Below are positions 19,556 through 29,247 of a DNA stretch of 64,000 nt, piece by piece (position 1 is the first letter of the stretch; every line of letters starts with the position of its first letter). The DNA is taken from the NCBI GenBank assembly GCA_013306675.1, contig JABLUY010000049.1, positions 105,125 to 169,124 of the forward strand, in the 5' to 3' direction. Source of the stretch: Thraustochytrium sp. TN22. Its lineage: Eukaryota; Sar; Bigyra; Thraustochytrida; Thraustochytriidae. The notes below the pieces were generated by a model. That model saw only the letters and a program-made list of their open reading frames with translations. It was not told the origin of the DNA and did no database searches. The position numbers were made by a program, and so were the translations under genes.

Positions 19556-21919
19556 ATGGAGCCCGGCGGCGCGGAGAGCGGCGGCTGGCGCGTGCCCGCG
19601 CACCTGGTCCGCGGCGCGAGCTGCGAGGATGAGGCCGCCATGAGGGCCGGCCTGGCGCGGAGCGGGTCCATGGAGGCGGAAGGCCTCCGCGCGGCGCGCG
19701 AGGAGGCGCGCAGACTGCGCGATATGGAGGCGCGCGCAGCGCAGGAGGAGGCTCTGGGCGCCGCGGACCTCGACGAGGAGGACTTCATCCTTGAGGATGA
19801 CGACGAGGCGGAAGGGACCGTGATGGAGATGGAGCCCGCGCTCACGGCGGCCCGGCCCGGCCAGGGCCTCTTCCGGCGCTGCGGACAGCTCGTGTTCGCG
19901 CTGGTGCTGGGCGTCCTGGTGCTTTTGCTCAAGCCCGCAACACAGGCCGGTGACGATGGCGGCGACGGGGTGCCGAAGCTTTCGGGCGATGGCCTGCAGG
20001 ACGACGAGGCGATGCGCTACGAGGTGGAGATGTTCACGCCGGCGCTGCAGCGAGCACGCGCTGGCACGAACGAGGCGCTCTTTGGGCCTTTCGAAATGAA
20101 GGCTGGAGGGTTGGTGGAATCCTTCATCCCGCTCGTGGACGAGCGTATCGTACACCACCTGATTGTGTACAAGTCGACCGTCAAGGCGGCGGACGAGCCC
20201 AAGGCAGCGCCGCTCTGGGTCGTGAGCAAGAACCAGAACCTGGACGCAATGATCGTCTTCGCCTGGGCGCGAACCGGACAGGAGGTCCCGACGCCCTTCA
20301 ACATGACGCCGGGCTCTGGCTTCTTTGTGGGGCCTGGCACGGACGCACCGTACCTATACCTGAACGTGCACTTTGAGGTGCCGGAGGACGTCATTCGCTC
20401 GCGCGAGCCCATCGTCGCTGGTGTGCAGCTGCGCGTGAAGGAGCTCGATGCCGGTGTCGTGGAGCGCTGGAATTCCTGCGCCGGCTCGCGCAGCAACTGC
20501 CCGCGCGAGCAGGGCGTGGCGGTGGCACTCCTGCACAATTCAACCTTTAAGCTTGCGCCGCAGTCGCCTGACATTGACGTGGTGGCCGCCTGCGAGGTGA
20601 CCCAGGACGGCGTCGTGTCCGCGTACCGCAATCACGGGCATGGCGAGGGCCGGCAGTGGGTCACGGAGCTCTTCCGCGACGGCCTCCTGGTGGGCACGGT
20701 GTTCAACAGCTCCGTCCAGGAGCCGCAGGTCTTCAAGTACATCTCGGACAATGGCCTCACGCTGCGCAAGGGCGACGTGCTCAAGCTGCACTGCCACTAC
20801 AATACGTCGCAGGCGACCTGGGTCACCCGGGTCGGCCCCTCGCTTACGCGCCACGAGGAAATGTGCAACCAGTACTACATGTACTACCCTCACTTCCCGG
20901 CCGGGAATCGTGACACGCCGCTGTGCAGAATTATGGACAACCTCACAGCCTTCTCGCCCTCGGTGTACGCGGAGCGGCCCTTCGCCGAGGCCGCCGCGGA
21001 CGACCTGCCAGGCCCGGCGTCGCTGGGCCAGGTTTCCGCGACGGCCGTGTCTGCGGACGGCCGCACGGTGTACGTCTTGTCCCGCCGAAGCAACGACTAC
21101 TTCCGGACTCCGCTGATCCAGTCCGAGACAATCTTTGTCTTCCAGCGGACCACAGGCCGCCTCTTGCGGTCCCTGGGCGCCGGTCTCTTTCGCGGGCCGC
21201 ATGGGCTCTCGTGCGACCCCAAAGGGTACCTCTGGGTCACGGACACGGCGTCGCAAGAGGTATTTAAGCTTGATGCCAAGACAGGCGCCGTCCTGCTCAA
21301 GATTGGCACTTTTCAGGAGACTGAGGCAGGGCCCGGGTCCTTCAACAAGCCCACCGACGTGGCCGTGGACGTCGCCCGCTCGGAGGTCTACGTCTCGGAT
21401 GGTTACCTTCACACGCGCGTGGCGGTCTTCGACTCGGAGACGGGCGCCTTCATCAGAGACTGGGACCGGGGAACGGGTACTGCCCCGGGTCAATTCCAGG
21501 TGCTCCATTCCTTGGCGTACGACACGACGCGCGAGCGCATCTACGTCGCAGATCGCGAAAATTGTCGCGTTCAAGTATTCTCTCGTACCGGCGATATTCT
21601 CGACGTCTGGCCCTCGGGGGGCATCTGCGGGACGCGCTCAAGCGTGGAGCTGGGCGCGATGCCTTGGCTTACGCACATGTCGGCCGTGGCCTACTCGCAA
21701 CGCCTCGACGTGGTCTTTACTGTGGAGGCCGATGCTGTCGTGATGCGACGCGCGGAGACCGGAGAGGTGATTCGCGTCTTGGCCCATGACCTGCGCTGGC
21801 CACACGACGTTGACGTAGCACTGCATGCGACGCGGCCGGCCATCTTTGTGGCGGAGCTCTTTGGTAACCGAACCGTGCAGCTCTCGCCGGTAGGAGAGTG
21901 GCCCCTAATGCTGTTCTGA
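19556..21919 (+). CDS. PAM: Bifunctional peptidylglycine alpha-amidating monooxygenase (PHM-PAL), membrane-anchored
   Basis: 787 residues. PAM converts glycine-extended peptides to amidated peptides: the copper PHM domain hydroxylates the glycine and the zinc PAL domain cleaves the product. Residues 1-100 are acidic and cytosolic, a type-II signal anchor lies at about 105-128, then PHM (about 150-470) and the NHL-propeller PAL (about 480-780). All six copper ligands of rat PHM have apparent equivalents: His200-His201 (VHHLIVY), His272 (LNVHFEV), His360 and His362 (HGHGEG), Met436 (EEMCNQYYMYY). The PAL zinc histidines align as His549 (GPHGLS), His651 (LHSLAY) and His750 (WPHDVD), and the catalytic Tyr as Tyr617 (SDGYLHTR). 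Animal PAM carries its anchor at the C-terminus, so an N-terminal anchor is different. Both domains are expected to be active in the Golgi or secretory lumen. PAM has been linked to cilia in Chlamydomonas, which suits the adjacent polycystins. Confidence 0.88.
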   Translation: MEPGGAESGGWRVPAHLVRGASCEDEAAMRAGLARSGSMEAEGLRAAREEARRLRDMEARAAQEEALGAADLDEEDFILEDDDEAEGTVMEMEPALTAARPGQGLFRRCGQLVFALVLGVLVLLLKPATQAGDDGGDGVPKLSGDGLQDDEAMRYEVEMFTPALQRARAGTNEALFGPFEMKAGGLVESFIPLVDERIVHHLIVYKSTVKAADEPKAAPLWVVSKNQNLDAMIVFAWARTGQEVPTPFNMTPGSGFFVGPGTDAPYLYLNVHFEVPEDVIRSREPIVAGVQLRVKELDAGVVERWNSCAGSRSNCPREQGVAVALLHNSTFKLAPQSPDIDVVAACEVTQDGVVSAYRNHGHGEGRQWVTELFRDGLLVGTVFNSSVQEPQVFKYISDNGLTLRKGDVLKLHCHYNTSQATWVTRVGPSLTRHEEMCNQYYMYYPHFPAGNRDTPLCRIMDNLTAFSPSVYAERPFAEAAADDLPGPASLGQVSATAVSADGRTVYVLSRRSNDYFRTPLIQSETIFVFQRTTGRLLRSLGAGLFRGPHGLSCDPKGYLWVTDTASQEVFKLDAKTGAVLLKIGTFQETEAGPGSFNKPTDVAVDVARSEVYVSDGYLHTRVAVFDSETGAFIRDWDRGTGTAPGQFQVLHSLAYDTTRERIYVADRENCRVQVFSRTGDILDVWPSGGICGTRSSVELGAMPWLTHMSAVAYSQRLDVVFTVEADAVVMRRAETGEVIRVLAHDLRWPHDVDVALHATRPAIFVAELFGNRTVQLSPVGEWPLMLF

Positions 21920-22405
21920 TACGATGTGTATGTAAGCAAAAAAGGATGGGAGAAGCTGGCTGGCTTGTGCATGTGCGATCAACACAACTTCTTGTCCCTT
22001 TTTCTTTCTCCTCTTCTTCTTGGGATGATTTCTTGGCCGGCCTGCAAGTGGGAGTGCTCGCTGCCGATAGGCAGAGCGGGGTTTTGACGAGGAAGGAATA
22101 GAAAGCAAAATGGCGCACATCATCATCACATCTTCTTTTCTCCTTGTTGTTGTTGTCGTTCTTCTTTTTCTTCTTCTTCTTCTTCTCTGTTTCTTCTTGT
22201 TGTTGCTGGGAAGGGGTACGTGGCAGGCAGGCGCAGAGGCATGCAAGCCGGGAGCAGGCTAAGTTCTAAAAGGCTGCGCACCTGGTGAGGTTGATCTCGC
22301 CAGGGGCAGATTGGAACTGTGGATAGTTAGAGACAGGAATACGACTTCGTGCGAGGTATGCGTGCGCGCGCCATGCAGGCATGCATGGTGTGCCCGAAGA
22401 AGCGT
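21920..22405. other. Convergent intergenic gap with a pyrimidine microsatellite
   Basis: The gap separates the stop codons of PAM and the helicase. A CTT/GTT-rich pyrimidine tract occupies about 22127-22206. No gene is supported. Confidence 0.6.
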
Positions 22406-22439
22406 TTACCAAGAGTCGGAGCCGCCTCCGCCGCCGCCG

Positions 22440-22470
<31 letters not shown>

Positions 22471-24275
22471 GGCCGCCGCGACCACCCCCACGGCCGCCGC
22501 CGCGGCCACCACGGCCACCGCCACGGCCGCCACTGCGGCCACCGCCACCGCCGCCGCCAATGTTACGGTAGTCGCGACCGCCGAAGCTGCCACCACCGCG
22601 ACCACCCCTGCCGCCGCGGCCGCCGCCGCCGCCGCCGAGCTCGGCCTGGCTCGCGAGGCCCTTAAGCCAGCTGGGCACCTCCTGCTGGGTCTCCTCGAGC
22701 AAGCGAACGAGCTCGGCGGCGACATGGAGGTTCTTCTCGTTGATGAAGCTGATGGCCTCACCCTTGTTGCCGGCGCGGCCAGTACGGCCGATGCGGTGCA
22801 CGTAGGAGTCGATCTCCGAAGGCATGTCGTAGTTGATGACGAGCATGACGTTGGGAATGTCGAGACCACGCGCGGCAACCTCGGTGGCAATGAGCACATT
22901 GACGCGGCCGGTGGTGAACTCCCAAAGCGCCTGCTCACGCTCGCGCTGCGAGCGGTCGCCGTGGATGGAGGTACATGGGATGCCCTCGTGGCGGTAAAGG
23001 TCCATATGCAGCATGTCAGCGTTGCGCTTGGTTTCGACGAAGACGAGCGTGAGCCCCTTGCTCTCGCGGAGCTTCTCGACGAGCTTGATCTTCTTCCGGG
23101 CGTCCTCGACCCAGACGAAGTTCTGGGTGATGCTGGAGTTGGTGGAGCCGACGCGACCGACCGTGACGAAGATGTAGTCGGCCATAAAGTCGCCAGCGAG
23201 CTGCTGGATGTCGCGCGGGAAGGTCGCCGAGAACATGGCCGTCTGGCGACCGCCCTGCGAGGTGTCAACCTGCGGCATATCGTACTGCTGCACAATCTTG
23301 CGGATCTGCGGCTCGAAACCCATGTCGAGCATGCGATCGGCCTCGTCGAGCACGAGAAACTTGATGCCGCGCAGCGAGACGCGGCGGCGCTCGATCAGAT
23401 CAACCAGGCGGCCGGGCGTGGCCACGATGATGCCGCAGCCGCGCGAGATCTCGTCCATCTGCATGCGGATGTCGGCACCACCGTAGGCGACGATGCAGCG
23501 CACGGGCGTCTGGTAGGTGAAGCGCTGCGCCTCGTCGTGAATCTGCGAGGCCAGCTCGCGCGTGGGCGCCAGCACCAGGGCGGCCGGCGTCCCGGTGCGG
23601 CCGTAGCCGCCGCGGCCGCCGCGGCCACCCATGCCCGAGGAGCCGAGACCCTGCACGATGATGGCGTTGATGATGGGAAACAGAAAGGCGGCCGTCTTGC
23701 CGGAGCCGGTCTGCGCGCAGGCCATCACGTCGCGGCCGTTCATGGCCATGGGGATGGCGTGCTTCTGGATGGGCGTGGGCCGCGAGTACTTGGCGCGCTG
23801 AATGTTGTCCATGAGCGGCTTGCAAAAGCCGGCGTCCGTAAACACGTCCAGCGGATCCGGGATGCCGTGGCCGGACGACTCCACCGGGATGTCGTCGTAC
23901 TTGTCGAAGTCGAGGCCGGCGCTCATGTGCCGCTCCTCGCCGAAGAGCTCGCGCTCCATGGCCTCGCGCGCCTCCTTCTTGTCCTTGTTGCGATACATCC
24001 AGCCCTGCTTGTCGGACTTGGTCACGAAGTTGTCCGCGGTCGAGTTGGGGTCGCCGTACGGCAGGTCGTCCTCGGCCTCTTCCTTGTCGTCCTGCTCCGC
24101 GACCCAGGTCTTGGGCCGCGCCCAAGCGCTCGACCCGCCGGGCCCGCGCGGCTGCGTCGCCGCCGGCGCCGGCGCGTTCGCCTCCTGCGCGTCCGTCACG
24201 CGCACGTCCTGCGTCTGCGGCGGCGGCAAACGCGGGCCTCCCTTGCGCGGCTGGTACGGCTTGGCCTGCGCCCGC

Positions 24276-24308
<33 letters not shown>

Positions 24309-24946
24309 GGCGGCGCCTGCTGCTGCATCTTGAGCGCATTTAACTGCGCCTGCAGCGCCTCGATCTGCGCCTGCTGCTGCTGGTGCACCTGCATCATATC
24401 CGGCGCCATCTGCATCGGCTGCTGCATCTGAAGCTGCATCTGCATCTGCGCAATCTGTTGCTGCTGCTGTGCCAGAAGGCTCATATCCGGCATCATGCCC
24501 TGCTGCATATAGTGCTGCTGCTGGGCATACTGGCCCATGTCGCCCATGCCCATTTGCTGCATCGGCTGCTGGTGCATTTGGTGCATGGGCTGGTGCATGG
24601 GCTGCACCGGCTGCTGCTGCACCGGCTGCTGCACCGGCTGCTGCTGCTGCTGCGCGGGCTGCTGCTGCGCGGGCTGCTGCTGCGCGAGCCCGCCCGTCGC
24701 GGACGGCGGCGCCCGCGGCAGCTGCGGCTTGGGCAGCTGCGGCTGCTGCTGCTGCTGCTGCTGCGGCTGCTTGGCCGCCTCGGCCGCCGGCGCCGCCGGC
24801 GCCGCCGGCGCCGGCGCCGCCGGCGCCTTGCTCGCCGCCGCCAGCCCGCCCAGCACCTGGTTGTAGTTCTTCGCCTTGCCCTTGCGCTTGGACTTGAACT
24901 TGAGCGGCGCGAAGCCGCCCTCGCCGCCGTTGCCCGCGTCGCCCAT
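22406..24946 (-). CDS. DED1: DEAD-box ATP-dependent RNA helicase, DED1/DDX3 type
   Basis: 846 residues from the ATG at 24946 (MGDAGNGGEGG...). An in-frame upstream ATG adds only an Arg/Ala-rich leader and is not preferred. Residues about 45-300 are low-complexity, rich in Gln, Met and Pro, with several polyglutamine runs. The helicase core carries all motifs: Q-motif (PTPIQKHAIP), Walker A (AQTGSGKT), PTRELA, TPGRL, DEAD (VLDEADRMLDMGF), SAT (MFSATFP) and HRIGRTGRAG. The C-terminus is a long RGG/Gly-rich tail ending GSDSW. DED1/DDX3 proteins unwind mRNA leaders during translation initiation and enter RNP granules; the glycine- and glutamine-rich tails suit that. The gene converges with PAM and diverges from the next gene across about 1.06 kb. 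Confidence 0.95.
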
Positions 24947-26008
24947 CCTTGCCGCCGAGGCCCGCGCCGCGCCCTCCGAGTCCGCGCCGCGCCGCGCCGT
25001 GCCCGCCGCGCCGCCGCGCCTCCGTGCGCGCCGTCCGCCGGCCGCGCTCCCGCTCTGCCGCGCGCCGCGCGCGATTCGAACGCGCGCGCCGCCGCGAGGA
25101 GCGGGAGGAGGCGGCCGCCAGCCGCGGCGCCAGGCAGCCGCGCAAGTCGGCTTCGCGCGCCCCAAACAGCGCCAAAGCCCGCCGCAAACCAGGCAACTGC
25201 CGCGCCCAAGTCGGGGAGAACAGCGCCAGTCGAGGCCGCGCAGCCACGGATCAACGGGCCTATCGCCCGCCCTATCGGCTTCCCGTTCCCGCGTGCGCGG
25301 ACCCGGTGCGCGCGGAGCCGAGCTGCCGAGCTGCCCTGGGTCATCATCGGCAACATTAGCCTAGTAGGCCTAGTGGGACTTGGACTCGGGCGATGAGCCT
25401 GATGAGAGCCTGGGCAGGAGGATGCGAAGCGGGAGAAGGTGTTTGGGATGCGAAGCGACTCGGAGGCGTGCAAGGCTGCGAAAACATGGCGGGCGAGGCA
25501 AGGGCTCAGGTGGCGAAGACGCTGACGGAAGGTCGCGAACTGCACTGCGCGGCGTGCTTCTCGCGTGCGTGCAATGCGCGCCCAATGGACGCACAGCGAG
25601 GAGCTGTCTGGTTCCAATGCGCAGCGGCGTGCGTCTCCGTGCTCGAAATGCTTCTTCTTGACTGTGATGATGAGTAGTGCAACGCACAAACATGCGCTGC
25701 TGCAAAAGGCTTCTGCAAAAGGGACAGCGACGTGCTTCTGCAAGACACGGCGATGGACCTTTACAAGGCACAACGACGTGCTTTCGTAGGTCATCGTGAT
25801 GGGCTCCTTCTCGCTTCGGCCCCGGCTTCGAGCGAAGAAACCTGCCCCCTCTTGTGCCTGTCCTGCACCGCCGAGCACAGCGACGAGCAAAAGCCTTGAG
25901 CGCGCGAGCAAAGCAAAAGTCATTGAGAAAGCGAGGCTCGCGGAGGGCGGCGGGCGGCGGCCACGCGGAGGGCCCACGCAGAGGGCGGGCGGCTTGCGCC
26001 CGGCCAGC
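24947..26008. other. Divergent intergenic region
   Basis: About 1.06 kb between the helicase start and the next forward start. It holds the GC-rich helicase 5' flank, a TAGGCCTAG island at 25365-25373, and short imperfect repeats around 25690-25790 (GACGTGCTT words). Frames are open through parts of it on both strands, but none has family signal. Confidence 0.5.
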
Positions 26009-27400
26009 ATGGCGCAGGCGGTGGAAGTGGCATGGGAGCCGCCGCAGCCTGCGCACGAGCTTGGCCCCGCTGGAATGGACGACCCGAGCGCGGGCTCGTC
26101 GACGGCCTTTTCGCGCGAGGCCGGGGCGACGAGGCGCCGCCGACAGCGGCAAGGCGCGGCGCCGCCCGTCGTGCCGGGCCCGGAAGCCGGGAGCTGGGCG
26201 TCGGAGGACACGGCGCAGGGGCTGTACGAGTTCGAGGGCGCCACACGCACTGCGCGCGCCCCGAGCGTGCCGCTGTCAGCAATTGCGGCACCGCCCGGGC
26301 GCAAGGGCGTGCGGGCGCGCTTCAGCGAGCGTGCGGACGCGCGCCGTCGCCGTGAGCGCAAGCGCCGGCGTCGTCGACGTGAGCGCGGCGAGGAGGACTC
26401 CGAGGAGGACTCCGAGGAGGACTCCGACGAGGAGGACCGGCCGCGGCGGCGGGGCTTTTGCGCGCGCTTGTTGCGCACGCTGTCGCTCTTCCTCTTTGGC
26501 GCCCTCTTCGTACTGGGCCCCATCATGCTCATTCTCGCGGCGAGGACCGGCCAGGTGGACCGGCGCGTCTTCGAGGGCGTGGGCGTGGGCTCCGTGCTTG
26601 AGGAGATTGGCATCATGCGCAAGGCGGCGCCGCCGCCCGCAGTGGAGGCACCCAAGGGCTTCGTTGCCAGGCTCTTTGCGGCCGCGCAGGGCATCGATCT
26701 GAGCGCCTTTTCCGCAGCCGGGGAGAGCGGCAGCGGCTCCACCCCAAAGGCCGCTCCGCGCGGCGGCGCCGGACGGGCCCAGCCTAAGGCTGCCTCGGCT
26801 CCGGCGACCGGTCGCCGCAGCCGCCGCCGGGAGGAGGCCGCGACGGAGGGCGGGGCCGGAACGGAGCCGGTGGAAGAGCCCAACGCGCTCGCCGTGGCGC
26901 AGGACTGGATTGTAGGCGCCGTAAAGCGCGTCCAGGGTGCGTGGCAAGGCCATGGCGGCAGCGGACCCGGGGCCGACGGCGCGCCAGGTCTGGATGGCGC
27001 TGAGGACGAGGACGGCCCCGAGGAGATCGGCGTGGAGCAGGTGCGCGAGGAGCTCGCCGCGCTGTGGAAGTCGCAGCAGGCCATGTTCGAGGCCTTCCGC
27101 GAGCAACTCTCGCAGGTGTCCATGTCTGGCGTCTTCCGCGACCTCGCGCAACACCGCTCCGAGCCTGCCGACATCATCGACGACGAGGAGGAGGAGCTCG
27201 AGCGTGCGCGCGCACGCGCCGCGTCGCGCACCGCCATGCGCGATCCGCACGAGATGCGCACCGCCATCGAGCGTCAGCGCGCCGCCGAGGAGATGGGCAA
27301 GCTCTCCGTCAAGTCCGGCGGCCCCGTCGACGGCGTGCGTCGCATGATCAACGGCGACGGCCTGCCGTACGACCCGGACGTGCCCTGGGCCTCTCTCTGA
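26009..27400 (+). CDS. Unknown single-pass membrane protein with acidic/basic N-terminus
   Basis: 463 residues from the ATG at 26009 (MAQAVEVAWE). The frame is open upstream to 25796, but that part is not protein-like. Residues about 110-150 are strongly basic (RRRRERKRRRRRR), then an EEDSEEDSEEDS acidic repeat, then one hydrophobic helix at about 157-180 (LSLFLFGALFVLGPIMLILAA). The rest is Ala/Gly/Glu-rich with a helical C-terminal third (about 340-430) that may form a coiled coil, ending DPDVPWASL. I do not recognise the family. Third-position GC and the conserved-looking tail support a real gene. Function unknown. Confidence 0.7.
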   Translation: MAQAVEVAWEPPQPAHELGPAGMDDPSAGSSTAFSREAGATRRRRQRQGAAPPVVPGPEAGSWASEDTAQGLYEFEGATRTARAPSVPLSAIAAPPGRKGVRARFSERADARRRRERKRRRRRRERGEEDSEEDSEEDSDEEDRPRRRGFCARLLRTLSLFLFGALFVLGPIMLILAARTGQVDRRVFEGVGVGSVLEEIGIMRKAAPPPAVEAPKGFVARLFAAAQGIDLSAFSAAGESGSGSTPKAAPRGGAGRAQPKAASAPATGRRSRRREEAATEGGAGTEPVEEPNALAVAQDWIVGAVKRVQGAWQGHGGSGPGADGAPGLDGAEDEDGPEEIGVEQVREELAALWKSQQAMFEAFREQLSQVSMSGVFRDLAQHRSEPADIIDDEEEELERARARAASRTAMRDPHEMRTAIERQRAAEEMGKLSVKSGGPVDGVRRMINGDGLPYDPDVPWASL

Positions 27401-27757
27401 CAGGTTGCCGCCGGGCCGACTAAAATCAGCAAGAGCGAGTAAATTCTGAGCAACGTAGATTCTGATGCAAGGCCTCGCCTCGGTCGAGCCTACGCGTCTG
27501 CCCCTGTCAAATTTGGCGCGGCTCCGAGCCGTGCCCGTGCCCGTGCTCGTGCCCGTGCCCGTGCCCGGCGAGCGCGAGCAGCAGGTCCGCCGCGCCCGCG
27601 ACGGCCAACCGCCACGAGTTCACAGTCGCCGAGGTGAACTCTTTCGAGAAAGAAGAAGGCGGGGCGCGCGCGCGCCGCGGCGGCAGAGCGCGAAGGAGGC
27701 GAGGCGGGCGGCGCGCGGCGGGCGGGCGGGCGGGCGGCGCGCGGGCGGGCGGGCAGG
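27401..27757. other. Short intergenic region upstream of NudC
   Basis: About 360 bp with CCCGTGCCCGTG tandem words (27533-27570) and a GGCGGGCGGGCGG run directly before the NudC start. No gene is seen. Confidence 0.5.
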
Positions 27758-28855
27758 ATGACGGACGAGGAGCAGTTCGACGGCGTGCTGCTGGGGCTGG
27801 CGCAGCAGGTGTCGCGCACGCGCGGGCCGGGCATCGAGCCGCTGCTGGACGTCATGCTGGGCTTCCTCCGGCGCAAGACGGACTTCTTCACGGGCGCGCC
27901 CGAGGACCAGGTCAAGGGAGCCATGGCCAAGGCCGTGGAGGAGCAGATCATGCGCGCGCAGCAGGCCAAGGCCGAGGAGGAGCGGAAACGCGCCGCCCTG
28001 GAGGCCCAGCGCGCGCAGCGCGCCGCAGAGAAGGCCGCCGCCGAGCAGCAGGCGCAGGCACAGGCGCAGACCACCAAGGCGCGCACCGCGTCCGGCAAGG
28101 AGACCGAGGTGGAGATCGAGATGCTCGACGACGACGACGATATCAACAATGGCCAGGCGGCGGCCGCCGCCCCCACGCTCAAAAAGGTTGCCCAGTTCGA
28201 GGCGCCCAGCACGGGCGGCGACGCGGCCGCCGCAGCTGCTGCCGCCGCCGCTGCCGCCGGCGGCAACACTGGCGCCGCCAAGATGGACGAGGACGAGGAC
28301 GAGGAGGACGAGGACGCCAAGGGCAAGCTAAAGCCCAACGCTGGCAACGGCGCCGACATGGACACCTACAGCTGGACGCAGACGCTCAGCGAGGTGAACA
28401 TCAGCGTGCCGGTGCCCGCCGGCATCAAGTCGCGCGACGTGGTCTGCGAGTTCTCCAAGAAGCACATCAAGGTGGGCCTGCGCAATCAGCCGCCCGTCAT
28501 CGAAGGCGAGCTCAACGACACCATCCGCACGGAGGACGCCACTTGGACCCTCGAGGATCGCAAGGATGGCGGCCGCCTCATTGCCGTCTACTTCGAGAAG
28601 ACCAACACCATGGGCTGGTGGGACTGCGTCGTCAAGGGCGGGCCCGTCATCAACACGCGCAAGGTCGAGCCCGAGAACTCCAAGCTTTCCGACCTCGATG
28701 GCGAGACGCGCAAGACCGTCGAGAAAATGATGTACGACCAGCGCCAGAAGCAGATGGGCCTCCCCACCTCCGACGAGCAGCAAAAGCAGGAGATGCTCGC
28801 CAAGTTTGCCAAAATGCACCCTGAGCTTGACCTCTCCAACGCCAAAATCAATTGA
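27758..28855 (+). CDS. NUDC: NudC nuclear distribution protein
   Basis: 365 residues. NudC is a co-chaperone that works with Hsp90 and stabilises LIS1 and other dynein regulators in cytoplasmic transport and mitosis. The N-terminal 60 residues match the NudC N-domain (FDGVLLGLAQQ, FFTGAPEDQVKGAM). A charged Ala/Glu/Lys coiled coil follows (about 65-125), then an acidic linker with a polyalanine run. The CS domain starts near 200 (YSWTQTLSEVNISVPVP) with the hallmark TNTMGWWDCVVKGGP. The C-terminus (QKQMGLPTSDEQQKQEML...) is the usual NudC tail. Length is typical for the family. It converges with the PX gene across about 390 bp. Confidence 0.96.
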   Translation: MTDEEQFDGVLLGLAQQVSRTRGPGIEPLLDVMLGFLRRKTDFFTGAPEDQVKGAMAKAVEEQIMRAQQAKAEEERKRAALEAQRAQRAAEKAAAEQQAQAQAQTTKARTASGKETEVEIEMLDDDDDINNGQAAAAAPTLKKVAQFEAPSTGGDAAAAAAAAAAAAGGNTGAAKMDEDEDEEDEDAKGKLKPNAGNGADMDTYSWTQTLSEVNISVPVPAGIKSRDVVCEFSKKHIKVGLRNQPPVIEGELNDTIRTEDATWTLEDRKDGGRLIAVYFEKTNTMGWWDCVVKGGPVINTRKVEPENSKLSDLDGETRKTVEKMMYDQRQKQMGLPTSDEQQKQEMLAKFAKMHPELDLSNAKIN

Positions 28856-29247
28856 GAAGCTACGCTGTTTGGGTTTTCTGGCTGCAAAGACGGTCTCAGC
28901 GACGGGATTGGCCAAGCCCTTTTGCCAAGGCCGGGTTCCTGACAGTGAGTACTTCTTCAGAGCTCTGCAAAGGCCGGGCCCTTTTGGGGTCGTGAGTACA
29001 CTTTCCGAGCTTTTGTTTCCAAAGGCCGAGCCTGAGTGTCCGAGCTTGAGGAAGTGGGGCGCCTGGATCTCCCTTTGGCTCTAGCTAGAGCAGCCAGCTG
29101 GTAGCTAGAGCCTTTTAAAACCCTGTATCACCGGCCCGAGCGACTCTGGCCCTAGCGATTCGAGAGAAAATCAGTGTTTCGTGCGTGCCACGACGAACGA
29201 TACTTTGCTGCTCTCTAGTTTACTTGGGGTGCTCTTTTCGCTGGAAT
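28856..29247. other. Convergent intergenic gap with degenerate triplicated unit
   Basis: Between the NudC and PX stop codons. About three degenerate units of 40-55 bp run from about 28914 to 29055, each with AAGGCCGRG and the first two with GTGAGTAC. Further downstream are CTAGCTAGAG words at 29081-29110. No gene is seen. Confidence 0.6.

Noticed and set aside
22349-24343. 664-codon plus-strand frame
   Set aside because: Antisense to the DED1-type helicase, which has all helicase motifs in frame on the other strand.
24493-27267. 924-codon minus-strand frame
   Set aside because: It runs across the helicase 5' part in another frame and opposite the unknown membrane protein; its composition is low-complexity Ser/Arg.
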